DNA from: Chitinophagaceae bacterium UBA1953
GTDB taxonomy: Bacteria; Bacteroidota; Bacteroidia; Chitinophagales; Chitinophagaceae
Direction of reading: 5' to 3'
DNA length: 64,000 nucleotides
Assembly (NCBI GenBank): GCA_002336115.1
Contig: DDEN01000045.1
Span: 186,001 to 250,000 of the forward strand
This document shows positions 32,919 to 41,444 of this stretch, piece after piece. A program made the position numbers and the translations under genes. The notes beneath the pieces are model-generated. The model was not told the DNA's origin, ran no database searches, and worked only from the letters and a program-made list of their open reading frames with translations. How positions within the stretch are numbered: position 1 is the stretch's first letter; every line of letters starts with the position of its first letter.

Positions 32919-33317
32919 TTATTGTGTTATTTTTTCTACTTCCGGTATTTTCAGTGTAGCCGTATCGGTTATTATCCGTGCATCGCCCGATAAAACCTTT
33001 TTCAGATTTTCAAGATAAACATCTTTTTGAATGCTTGCCCTTTCAAGCGAATCAATTTTTGTTTTATACAACATTAATTCTTTACGCTGGCTCTGGGAGC
33101 CATATCCCGGTAAATAGTACTTCAGGTTTGTAAACGTAATCAATGCCACTGTTAGCCCAACCAATAATACAAAAATTGTGCTGAGAACAATATATACACT
33201 CATTCTCGACAGTTTAAAGGTTACAACCTCCTCGTAAGTGTCGTCGTTCATTACCACCAAACGGTACCTGTTACGCAGCCGTTTGAGTGTAGTATCTGCA
33301 TCAATTAATCTGGCCAT
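32919..33317 (-). CDS. membrane protein resembling the N-terminal half of an M23 peptidase, no catalytic domain
   Basis: 132 residues: a cytoplasmic RLRNRYRLVVMNDDTYEEVV segment, one TM helix (about 38-62), the periplasmic KYYLPGYG motif and a coiled-coil-like stretch (YKTKIDSLERASIQKDVYL). That same layout opens the bactofilin-linked M23/LytM metallopeptidases of Bacteroidota, but here the frame stops before any HxxxD or HxH peptidase motif. Sits 10 bases upstream of the bactofilin gene and divergent from sprE. Either a truncated scaffold or a distinct short family. Confidence 0.7.
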   Translation of the reverse strand: MARLIDADTTLKRLRNRYRLVVMNDDTYEEVVTFKLSRMSVYIVLSTIFVLLVGLTVALITFTNLKYYLPGYGSQSQRKELMLYKTKIDSLERASIQKDVYLENLKKVLSGDARIITDTATLKIPEVEKITQ

Positions 33318-33393
33318 AGTTGAATCGGGGCTTAAATTTACTGTTTATGGGCTTTCAAAAAGAAAATCTTCTGTAAAATAGCCCGAATTAAAA

Positions 33394-33401
33394 TATTTTT
33401 G
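33394..33401 (+). promoter_or_regulatory. -7 box of the sprE/porW gene
   Basis: TATTTTTG (exact TAnnTTTG), 40 bases before the ATG at 33442. No clear -33 box. Confidence 0.4.
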
Positions 33402-33441
33402 ACCGTATTGAGTTAATATAGAATAAACCATCAAGGCCTGA

Positions 33442-36400
33442 ATGCAGCTACTTTTTACACCAAAACAGAAATGGATTTTCCTGCTTCTTATGCTGGGCTT
33501 TTTCTCTGCCTCAGCCCAACCCGATTTCAGGCTGCCATTGGTAAAGCCTAAAAAATACGAGAATAAAACACTTGGTTCGGAAAAAACAGAGGATAAAAAA
33601 TTCACCCTCCCCCGTAAAGTTTACCAGGGAATGGTAACGCACTATAATTTTTATTATAACGCCACAAAAAAAATAAATGCCATTCTTGAAAGAGCGAAAC
33701 TGAGTCACAAGGACGATTATACCGAACTGCTGCCTTTCTATAATTATTCAACAACCATTACATCGGCCGATTCAACTGAACTGGATTCAGTGATTTTTAA
33801 AGCAACGGCAGGGATTGTTCTGCACGATTTAAGAAACAGCTACATCGACAATATGTACCTGCTGATTGGGCAAAGTTATTTTTACTGGCAGAAATTTGAT
33901 TCGGCATACCGCATTTTCCAGTTTATCAACTATAATTTCTTCCCAAAAGGAAAGGATGAATATTTTATTGTGGTTGGTGCTAATAACCGGGCAACCGGGG
34001 GCAATCTTAATATTGCAACGAAAGAAGATAACAGCTTTCTGCAAAGAGCATTTACACAACCGCCCAGCAGAAATGATGCGTTGATATGGCTTGCCCGAAC
34101 ATACGCCGAAGACAGCCTCTTTGCTGAAGCTTACAGCCTGGTGAACCTGTTACGGAAAGATGCTTTATTTCCTAAACGACTTCATAATAAGCTGGATGAA
34201 ATTCAGGCTTATGTTTTTTATCAGAATGAGCAATGGGACAGTTGCGCCTATTTTCTTCAGAAAGCTTTACCCGTTGCCGAAAACAAAACCGACCTTGCAC
34301 GATGGGAATACCTGCTTGGGCAGTTGTACACCAAAACTCATCAGCCTGCGCTCGCCTCAACTTATTTTAATAAAGCAAAATCGCATACAACCGATCCTGT
34401 TTTATACATTCATGCCCGTATTTATGAAGCACAGTTATTAAGAACCGAAAGCAGTAATGCTGTTTCTGAAACATTGTCGGATCTAATAAGGCTTTCAAAA
34501 AAAGAACGATTTGATGGTTATGAAGATATTCTGTATTACTCAGCAGCAGGTATGGCACTTGAACAGGGCGATACAGCAAAAGCCCAAAACCTGCTACTGA
34601 AAAGTGTAAGCTATACTACTGAAAACTTATCAACCAAAAACAAAGCTTTTATTAAACTTGCAGATATATATTACAGGCAAAGCAATTATGCAGCAGCTTC
34701 AAATGCGCTGGACAGTGTAAACTATTCCGATCCTGAAATTTCAAAAGAAAGCGCAAAACTACAGATAAGGAAAGACCTGCTTCATGAACTGGTTAAGCAG
34801 ATTAATATTGTAAAGCAACAGGACAGTTTAAAGGCTGTGGCTAAAATGCCTGAAAATGAAATGAACGCTTACCTGAAAGCTTTGGTAAAAAAAATCCGTA
34901 AACAAAGGGGGCTTAAAGAAGAAGCCAGTTACGGTACGGCTGTTTACAATACCAGTAATACCGATGCCAACACAACCCTGTTTACCACAACCGGCACAGG
35001 CAATAGCTGGTATTTTTATAATGCACAGCAAAAAACAAACGGCTTTTCAGAATTTAAGGCCAAATGGGGTAACAGGCCCAATGTAGATAACTGGCGCAGG
35101 CAAACGGCTGTGGAACGCATAGCTGGACAAACACAAAACCAGAACACTACAAATAATCCAACTGCCGATGTTGCTGATGTAAACAATATATCGGAAGATA
35201 ATTTAACAGTTGAAGGATTAAAAAGTAACCTGCCCCTTACTGATGAAAAAATCCTGCAATCAAATAAAAAAATTGCAGAAGCGCTGTTTGAGCAGGGACA
35301 GATTTACAAGAATCAACTGGAAGATTATGAACAGGCAGCAAATGTGTTTGAAGAAATATGGAAACGTTTTGGCAACTATGAAAAAGAACAGGAAGTATTG
35401 TTTGAGCTGTATTTCTGCCACAACAAAGCCGGGCACAAAGAGAAAGCTGCATTTTTCCTTAATGAACTAAAGAAAAAATACCCCGCTGGTGAAATGGTGA
35501 ATATAATTACCAATGCACAAAACCCATCGGCAATAAAAAAAGATGTAAAAACCGCTGCTTACGAAAAAATTTACAACCAGTTTATCTCCGGCAATTTCAC
35601 TGAAGCATTGACGCAAAAGAAAATTGCAGATTCGCTGTTTGGCCCCTCCTACTGGACTCCGCAGTTATTGTATATTGAAGCATTGTATCATATTAAACAA
35701 AAAAATGACAGTGCAGCAATAGTAAGTCTCACAAACATTGAACAAAGTTTTCCGGGCACTCCTATGGCCGAAAAAGCATCCGTAATGAAGGATGTTGTTT
35801 CAAGGAGAAATGAAATTGAAACCTATCTTACCAATACCAATATCGTAAGAGAATCTGATTCTGTTTATATACCTTTTGATGACGGCCCGTTAGTGAACAA
35901 AACTAATCAGCAGGTGGCAAAAGATTCATCAGGAAAAATTACAATTGGCAAATTGCCGCAGCAAAGAGATGATCTGAAGAAGCCTCAGATTATGGTACAG
36001 AAGACGGGAGTTGAAAAAGAAGATAAAAACCAGGCAGGCCCAATCAGTATTGGTAATAAACCTAAACTTGATACCACTTCCATTAAACCATTAAAGGATA
36101 CAAAAATTGAAATGGTTTATGTTTATACACCCAATGAACCATATGTGGTGATGATGTATTTTGACCAGGTTGACCCTGTTTATATTTCTGAATCGAGAAA
36201 TGCCTTTCAGCGATATAACTCATCAAGCCATAGCGGCGAAAACATCAGAATAAGCACTACAGACAATGATATTCAGTTCAGTTTTCTTGATATGGGGCCG
36301 TTTGCTGATGTTACAACATCGCTCAGTTATATGGAAGAACTGCAGAAAAACGCCAAGCAGATTGTTCCATGGCTGCCAACTGCCAAATACAATTTCATCA

Positions 36401-36495
36401 TTATTTCCACCCGCAACCTGGAAATGCTCAAAACCAGGAAAAATATGGAAGAATACAGGCAATTTATCCGCCAGTATGTGAAAGATAAATTTTAA
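33442..36495 (+). CDS. SprE/PorW-like type IX secretion and gliding TPR protein
   Basis: 1017 residues with a signal peptide (AQPDF after about residue 25). The first conserved block (KVYQGMVTHYNFYYNATKKI) is the SprE/PorW start, followed by TPR-like helical repeats (for example NSYIDNMYLLIGQSYFYWQK and ARWEYLLGQLYTKTHQPALA) and a long C-terminal region ending RQYVKDKF. SprE/PorW is an envelope component of the type IX secretion and gliding machinery. Neighbourhood (M23-like, bactofilin, AtpZ) agrees with that of sprE in other Bacteroidota. A lipobox is not obvious here. Confidence 0.8.
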   Translation: MQLLFTPKQKWIFLLLMLGFFSASAQPDFRLPLVKPKKYENKTLGSEKTEDKKFTLPRKVYQGMVTHYNFYYNATKKINAILERAKLSHKDDYTELLPFYNYSTTITSADSTELDSVIFKATAGIVLHDLRNSYIDNMYLLIGQSYFYWQKFDSAYRIFQFINYNFFPKGKDEYFIVVGANNRATGGNLNIATKEDNSFLQRAFTQPPSRNDALIWLARTYAEDSLFAEAYSLVNLLRKDALFPKRLHNKLDEIQAYVFYQNEQWDSCAYFLQKALPVAENKTDLARWEYLLGQLYTKTHQPALASTYFNKAKSHTTDPVLYIHARIYEAQLLRTESSNAVSETLSDLIRLSKKERFDGYEDILYYSAAGMALEQGDTAKAQNLLLKSVSYTTENLSTKNKAFIKLADIYYRQSNYAAASNALDSVNYSDPEISKESAKLQIRKDLLHELVKQINIVKQQDSLKAVAKMPENEMNAYLKALVKKIRKQRGLKEEASYGTAVYNTSNTDANTTLFTTTGTGNSWYFYNAQQKTNGFSEFKAKWGNRPNVDNWRRQTAVERIAGQTQNQNTTNNPTADVADVNNISEDNLTVEGLKSNLPLTDEKILQSNKKIAEALFEQGQIYKNQLEDYEQAANVFEEIWKRFGNYEKEQEVLFELYFCHNKAGHKEKAAFFLNELKKKYPAGEMVNIITNAQNPSAIKKDVKTAAYEKIYNQFISGNFTEALTQKKIADSLFGPSYWTPQLLYIEALYHIKQKNDSAAIVSLTNIEQSFPGTPMAEKASVMKDVVSRRNEIETYLTNTNIVRESDSVYIPFDDGPLVNKTNQQVAKDSSGKITIGKLPQQRDDLKKPQIMVQKTGVEKEDKNQAGPISIGNKPKLDTTSIKPLKDTKIEMVYVYTPNEPYVVMMYFDQVDPVYISESRNAFQRYNSSSHSGENIRISTTDNDIQFSFLDMGPFADVTTSLSYMEELQKNAKQIVPWLPTAKYNFIIISTRNLEMLKTRKNMEEYRQFIRQYVKDKF

Positions 36496-36583
36496 TATTT
36501 CTGCAATGTTGATGATGGATGAATTGTTTTAGATTTGCTGGTATTGAATTTGCAGGTAACTGCATCTTACCGAATGAATTTTT

Positions 36584-39007
36584 ATGACTAAAGCAGTTAA
36601 ATATTTGTGGCGGGCATTCTTTATTGGTGCCGGTGTATTTCTATTGATTGTATTGCTGGCCAATTTTGGTGCATTTGGCAAAATGCCTTCGCTTGAAGAA
36701 CTGGAAAATCCTTCAGCCTCGCTTGCCAGTGAAGTTATTGCATCGGATGGCACTCTCATTGGCAAATACTATCTCGAAGACCGCACAAATGTTGAATACA
36801 AAGACATTTCAAAAAACGCTGTTAACGCTTTGGTTGCAACGGAAGATGAACGTTTTTTTGAACATTCAGGAATTGACGGGATAGCTTTAATAAGAGCTAT
36901 TGCCAAATTAGGCCGTGATGGTGGTGGCAGTACAATTACCCAGCAACTTGCGAAAAACCTGTTTACCAATTATTCAAGTTTTGCACCACTTCGTGTTCTG
37001 CAAAAAATTAAAGAATGGATTATTGCCGTAAAGCTTGAAAGAAATTTTACAAAAGACGAAATCATTGCTTTGTATTTTAATACAGTTCCTTTTGGCGATA
37101 ATGTTTATGGAATAAGAAATGCCTCAAAAACTTTTTTCCAGAAAGAGCCTTCATTGTTAACCGTTAATGAAGCAGCAGTATTGGTGGGTATGCTGAAGGG
37201 AAATACCATTTACAATCCAAGAAAAGACCCCCGCCGTTCCCAGATGCGCCGTAATGTGGTTATTGATCAAATGGTGAAGAATAATTACATTGGCTCTGCT
37301 GAAGCTGAAAAAATTAAAGCTGAAGTAATTCCGCTGAAATATAAAAAATTAGATGAAAGTGCCGGATTTGCCCCGTATTTCCGTGATGTGCTGAGAGATT
37401 ACATGAAAAAGTGGTGCAAGGAACATGAAAAGCCAAACGGTGATAATTACAATATTTACAGAGATGGTTTAAAAATTTACACAACCATCAACCCTCGTAT
37501 GCAGTTATATGCTGAAGAAGCTGTAGCCAAGCACATGAGCGCTTTGCAAAAAAACTACTGGACACTGCCCTGGATCAAAACCAACAGCATCTGGAAAGGA
37601 CATGAAAAAATTCTTGAACGGGCAATGAAAGAAAGTGATCGCTGGAAGAAAATGGAAGCCGATGGTATTGGTGAAGATGATATAAGAAAAGCTTTCAACA
37701 CACCAACAAGAATGAAAGTGTTTGCCTGGAATGCTAAACGTGAAACAGATACTGTGATGACTCCGTTTGACTCTATCCGCTATCATAAAATGATTATACA
37801 AACAGGTTTTATGGCAATGGATCCGTTTACAGGTGAAGTAAAAGCATGGGTTGGCGGCGTTAACTTTAAAACATTCAAGTACGATCACGTCAACATTAAT
37901 ACAAAACGCCAGGTAGGTTCAACATTCAAACCTATTCTTTATGCGTATGCAGTTGAAAATGGTTATACACCCGAAACGCCATTACCAAACGGGCCTATTA
38001 ACCTCGGAGGTAAAATTATTACCGGTAGCGGCGGGCCTATGGCCGTTTGTCTTGCCTATTCCAAAAACCCGGGAGCTGCATATTTAATGAATCAGTTTGG
38101 TGTTAAGAGTGTCATCAATTTTGCTCAAAGCACAGGTATTAAAAGTGATATGCCTCCCTACCCATCCATTGCACTTGGATCAGCCGACATCAGTGTTATT
38201 GAAATGCTGCAGGCATATACCATGTTCCCTACAAATGGAATGAATACAGAACCGATTTTTATTACACGCATTGAAGATAAAAACGGAAATATTCTTGAAA
38301 GTTATGCCCCTAAACAAAAAGTGGTAATGAGTGAAGCTGCGGCTTATACAATGGTAAAGATGATGCAGGGAGTTATTGATTTTGGTACAGGTAAGCGTTT
38401 ACGTGGAATGGGACTTACCGGCGATATAGCCGGTAAAACCGGTACAACTAATGATAATACTGATACATGGTTTATTGGTTATAATCCGCAGTTACTTGCA
38501 GGTGGATGGGTTGGTTGCGATGATCCTTTCCTGAAAATGGTTGGTGAAGGTAACCGTACTGCCATGCCTATATGGGGTTACTTTTTCGACAGAGTGTATA
38601 ACGATAAAACACTTGGCATTTCCAAAGATGCCAAATTTGTACAGCCTGAAAGTATGAAGGTTGAAACCTTTATGGACTATGAAGATTTTGCCAATAAATA
38701 CAAAGATGAGCCTGATGCAGAAAATCCTGACGCAGGGAATGGTACTTCAGCCGATTACAATGATCTCATTCTTACTCCTGAACAAAATCTCGGAACTGAA
38801 TCGCAGTTGAGTGAAGAACAGAAAGTATTGCAGGAAGCTAAAAAAGAAGAAGAGAAGAAAAAAGAAGAACTGAAAAATTCGCAACCAGCAGTATTATCTG
38901 ATGCAGAAAAGATGAAGAAGATAGCAGCAGAAAAAGAAGCCAAGGACAAGGAAACAAAGAAAAAAGACGAGAAGAAAAAGAGTGATTCAAAACCGGGAGG
39001 CAATTAA
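36584..39007 (+). CDS. class A penicillin-binding protein 1A (transglycosylase-transpeptidase)
   Basis: Bifunctional peptidoglycan synthase. The 807 residues have an N-terminal TM (about 8-28), a GT51 domain with ATEDERFFEHSGIDG and GGSTITQQLAKNLF, and a transpeptidase domain with the nucleophile motif GSTFKP, a YSKN motif and the KTGTT box. The C-terminus is a long Lys/Glu-rich low-complexity tail (about the last 90 residues), longer than in many PBPs. Follows sprE by 88 bases. Confidence 0.93.
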   Translation: MTKAVKYLWRAFFIGAGVFLLIVLLANFGAFGKMPSLEELENPSASLASEVIASDGTLIGKYYLEDRTNVEYKDISKNAVNALVATEDERFFEHSGIDGIALIRAIAKLGRDGGGSTITQQLAKNLFTNYSSFAPLRVLQKIKEWIIAVKLERNFTKDEIIALYFNTVPFGDNVYGIRNASKTFFQKEPSLLTVNEAAVLVGMLKGNTIYNPRKDPRRSQMRRNVVIDQMVKNNYIGSAEAEKIKAEVIPLKYKKLDESAGFAPYFRDVLRDYMKKWCKEHEKPNGDNYNIYRDGLKIYTTINPRMQLYAEEAVAKHMSALQKNYWTLPWIKTNSIWKGHEKILERAMKESDRWKKMEADGIGEDDIRKAFNTPTRMKVFAWNAKRETDTVMTPFDSIRYHKMIIQTGFMAMDPFTGEVKAWVGGVNFKTFKYDHVNINTKRQVGSTFKPILYAYAVENGYTPETPLPNGPINLGGKIITGSGGPMAVCLAYSKNPGAAYLMNQFGVKSVINFAQSTGIKSDMPPYPSIALGSADISVIEMLQAYTMFPTNGMNTEPIFITRIEDKNGNILESYAPKQKVVMSEAAAYTMVKMMQGVIDFGTGKRLRGMGLTGDIAGKTGTTNDNTDTWFIGYNPQLLAGGWVGCDDPFLKMVGEGNRTAMPIWGYFFDRVYNDKTLGISKDAKFVQPESMKVETFMDYEDFANKYKDEPDAENPDAGNGTSADYNDLILTPEQNLGTESQLSEEQKVLQEAKKEEEKKKEELKNSQPAVLSDAEKMKKIAAEKEAKDKETKKKDEKKKSDSKPGGN

Positions 39008-39010
39008 ATC

Positions 39011-39044
39011 ATAAAAAACCTCAGTAGATTCTGAAGTTTTTTAT
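39011..39044. terminator. bidirectional terminator-like hairpin
   Basis: ATAAAAAAC-C-TCAG pairs with CTGA-A-GTTTTTTAT across a 6-base loop with one C-A mismatch; T-runs on both strands would serve PBP1A (plus) and the small minus-strand frame at 39041. Confidence 0.65.
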
Positions 39045-39331
39045 GACAATGATGAACTCCACGCCAGTTTATAATCTATTTTTTTACTTTTTATACAAGT
39101 GAACATAAAACTTGTAATAAAAGGAATGTTCAATTTCTCCTTTCCCTGGTGCATATATACAGCACCTGAAGTATAAACTGAAGCTGAAGCTGTTTCTAAA
39201 GCCTCCTGTCCAACCGGTACTGATTGTATTCCATAGCCCAGATCATTTTTCCTTGTTGCCAATTGTTCAACCAGGCTTACTAATACGAGCGGGCTGTCAA
39301 GCATTGCTGCAATGTGTAAAGATTTGTTCAT
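39041..39331 (-). CDS. possible small protein of unknown function
   Basis: 96 residues, no signal or clear TM. LAMLDSPL-like start (HIAAMLDSPLVLVSLVEQLA) followed by polar Gly/Ser-rich text; no family recognised. Support comes from being a complete frame not shadowing another gene, and from the bidirectional terminator at its 3' end. No good promoter box seen. Confidence 0.4.
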   Translation of the reverse strand: MNKSLHIAAMLDSPLVLVSLVEQLATRKNDLGYGIQSVPVGQEALETASASVYTSGAVYMHQGKEKLNIPFITSFMFTCIKSKKIDYKLAWSSSLS

Positions 39332-39425
39332 AGACGTTTGTTTAAACTATTCAACATTCATTCATCTCTGTAATACTTCGGTTACGATATAGATGCAAAA
39401 ACAGTGATATTGATTAATAAAAAAA

Positions 39426-39453
39426 TGTGAATGTTCACAGGCAGAAACTGCCG
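39426..39453. promoter_or_regulatory. paired inverted repeats upstream of glmS promoter
   Basis: Two dyads lie side by side: GTGAA-TG-TTCAC (39426-39437) and GGCAG-AAA-CTGCC (39441-39453). They end 14 bases before the -33 element, where an activator or repressor could bind. Function not known. Confidence 0.4.
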
Positions 39454-39466
39454 GTTCAGCGAATAA

Positions 39467-39498
39467 TTTCTCCCCTTTCTCACATCCGCTTATTTTTG
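39467..39498 (+). promoter_or_regulatory. glmS promoter
   Basis: TTTC (39467-39470), 20 bases, TATTTTTG (39491-39498, exact -7 box). The ATG follows 22 bases later. The leader is far too short for a glmS ribozyme, so that regulation is excluded. Confidence 0.6.
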
Positions 39499-39520
39499 TA
39501 ACCAAACAAAACATACATAT

Positions 39521-41356
39521 ATGTGCGGAATTGTTGCTTACATAGGTGGTCGTGAAGCGTACCCGGTTATTCTTAAAGGTCTCAAACGGTTGGAATATCG
39601 TGGATATGACAGTGCAGGTGTTGCATTGCTCAATCATGGAATGAAAGTTTATAAGAAAAAAGGAAAAGTTGCTCAACTGGAAGAAGAAGTGATTGGCAAA
39701 GACGTTCAGGCGCATATAGGCATTGGTCATACACGCTGGGCAACACATGGCGAACCAAGCGACCGTAATGCTCATCCGCATTTATCAAAATGCGGAAAGC
39801 TGGCCATGATTCACAACGGCATCATTGAAAACTATGCATCCATCAAACAGGAATTGCTGAAGAAAGGTTATGAATTTCACAGTGATACTGATACAGAAGT
39901 TCTGCTGAATTTTATTGAAGACATCAAGACCAACAACAACTGCTCATTGGAAGAGGCTGTGCGTATAGCACTGAAACGTATTGTTGGGGCTTACGTAATT
40001 GTTTTGCTTGATGAAGAAAACCCCGATACTTTAATTGCAGCACGTAAAGGAAGTCCGCTGGTAATAGGTATTGGAAAAAATGAACACTTCCTTGCGAGTG
40101 ATGCGTCGCCAATTATTGAATACACAAAAGAAGTAGTATATGTAAATGATTATGAACTGGCAATTATTAAAGCTGACGAACTGGTGTTAAAAAATCTCGG
40201 CAACGAAAAAATTACGCCATTTGTTCAGAAACTTGATCTTGAACTGGCAGCAATTGAAAAAGGCGGCTACGATCATTTTATGATCAAAGAAATTAATGAG
40301 CAACCTCAAACCATTTACGACTGTTTACGGGGAAGGCTTGATGTACAGAAAGGAACAATCACGATGGCTGGTGTTCAGAATAATATTGAACAGTTGAAAA
40401 ATGCACAGCGAATTGTAATGATTGCCTGTGGCACAAGCTGGCATGCAGGGCTTGTTGCTGAATATATTTTCGAAGAACTCTGCCGCATTCCTGTTGAAGT
40501 TGAATACGCATCGGAATTCCGATACAGAAACCCGGTTGTTAATAAAGGTGATGTCATTATTGCAATTTCACAAAGCGGCGAAACAGCCGATACAATTGTT
40601 GCAATTGATAAAGCAAAAGAACAAGGGGCATTTATTTTTGGAGTGGTAAATGTTGTGGGAAGTTCTATCGCACGCCTGTCGCATGCCGGTGCATATACAC
40701 ATGCCGGGCCTGAAATTGGCGTGGCAAGTACCAAGGCATTTACGGCACAACTTGTTGTACTTACAATGATTGCTTTGAAAATAGCAAAAGAAAAAGGCAC
40801 TATTGAAGAAGAACGTTACCAGCACTTATTAACTGAATTATATGAAGTGCCTGATAAAGTGAAATTGCTGCTCGAAGCAACAGAAAAAATTAAAGAAATC
40901 GGGCTGAAATATAAAGATGCAAAAGACTTTTTGTACCTCGGCCGTGGGTATAACTTTCCGGTTGCTTTAGAAGGTGCATTGAAACTGAAAGAAATTTCCT
41001 ACATCCATGCAGAAGGATACCCTGCCGCAGAAATGAAACACGGCCCCATAGCACTGGTTGACGAAACACTACCTGTGGTATTTGTTGCAACCAAAGATGT
41101 TTACTATGAAAAAATTGTAAGCAATATCCAGGAAATCAAAGCCAGAAAAGGGCAGGTAATTGCGGTTGTAACAGAAAATGACACAACAATTCCTGCTATG
41201 GCAAATGATGTAATGTTAGTTCCCGAAGCTGATGAAATTGTTGCTCCAATGCTGAGTGTAATTCCTTTACAGCTTCTTTCCTATTATATAGGCGTGGCAA
41301 AAGGCTATGATGTAGATAAGCCGAGAAATCTTGCAAAAAGTGTAACAGTTGAATAG
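39521..41356 (+). CDS. glmS: glutamine-fructose-6-phosphate aminotransferase (isomerizing)
   Basis: Makes glucosamine-6-phosphate from fructose-6-phosphate and glutamine, the first step toward UDP-GlcNAc. The 611 residues start MCGIVAYIGG with the nucleophile Cys2, followed by an Ntn glutaminase domain (TRWATHGEPS, AMIHNGIIENY). Two SIS domains follow (CGTSWHAGLV, ISQSGETADT, EIGVASTKAFTAQ) and the end is KPRNLAKSVTVE. Full length. Next gene is a DUF4954 beta-helix protein, 88 bases on. Confidence 0.97.
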   Translation: MCGIVAYIGGREAYPVILKGLKRLEYRGYDSAGVALLNHGMKVYKKKGKVAQLEEEVIGKDVQAHIGIGHTRWATHGEPSDRNAHPHLSKCGKLAMIHNGIIENYASIKQELLKKGYEFHSDTDTEVLLNFIEDIKTNNNCSLEEAVRIALKRIVGAYVIVLLDEENPDTLIAARKGSPLVIGIGKNEHFLASDASPIIEYTKEVVYVNDYELAIIKADELVLKNLGNEKITPFVQKLDLELAAIEKGGYDHFMIKEINEQPQTIYDCLRGRLDVQKGTITMAGVQNNIEQLKNAQRIVMIACGTSWHAGLVAEYIFEELCRIPVEVEYASEFRYRNPVVNKGDVIIAISQSGETADTIVAIDKAKEQGAFIFGVVNVVGSSIARLSHAGAYTHAGPEIGVASTKAFTAQLVVLTMIALKIAKEKGTIEEERYQHLLTELYEVPDKVKLLLEATEKIKEIGLKYKDAKDFLYLGRGYNFPVALEGALKLKEISYIHAEGYPAAEMKHGPIALVDETLPVVFVATKDVYYEKIVSNIQEIKARKGQVIAVVTENDTTIPAMANDVMLVPEADEIVAPMLSVIPLQLLSYYIGVAKGYDVDKPRNLAKSVTVE

Positions 41357-41444
41357 TAAGTTGATTGCTTTATCGTTCTGAATTGAGAAGAATGAATTCT
41401 ATTCATCCAATAGAAAAAGATTTAAACAACAAACATAAATCTGC

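Noticed and set aside
39499..39520. glmS ribozyme
   Set aside because: Only 22 bases separate the -7 box from the ATG, far too short for the ribozyme core.
39362..39781. Minus-strand open frame of 139 codons over the glmS start
   Set aside because: It shadows the highly conserved glmS glutaminase domain and the glmS promoter, has no recognisable features and no start context.
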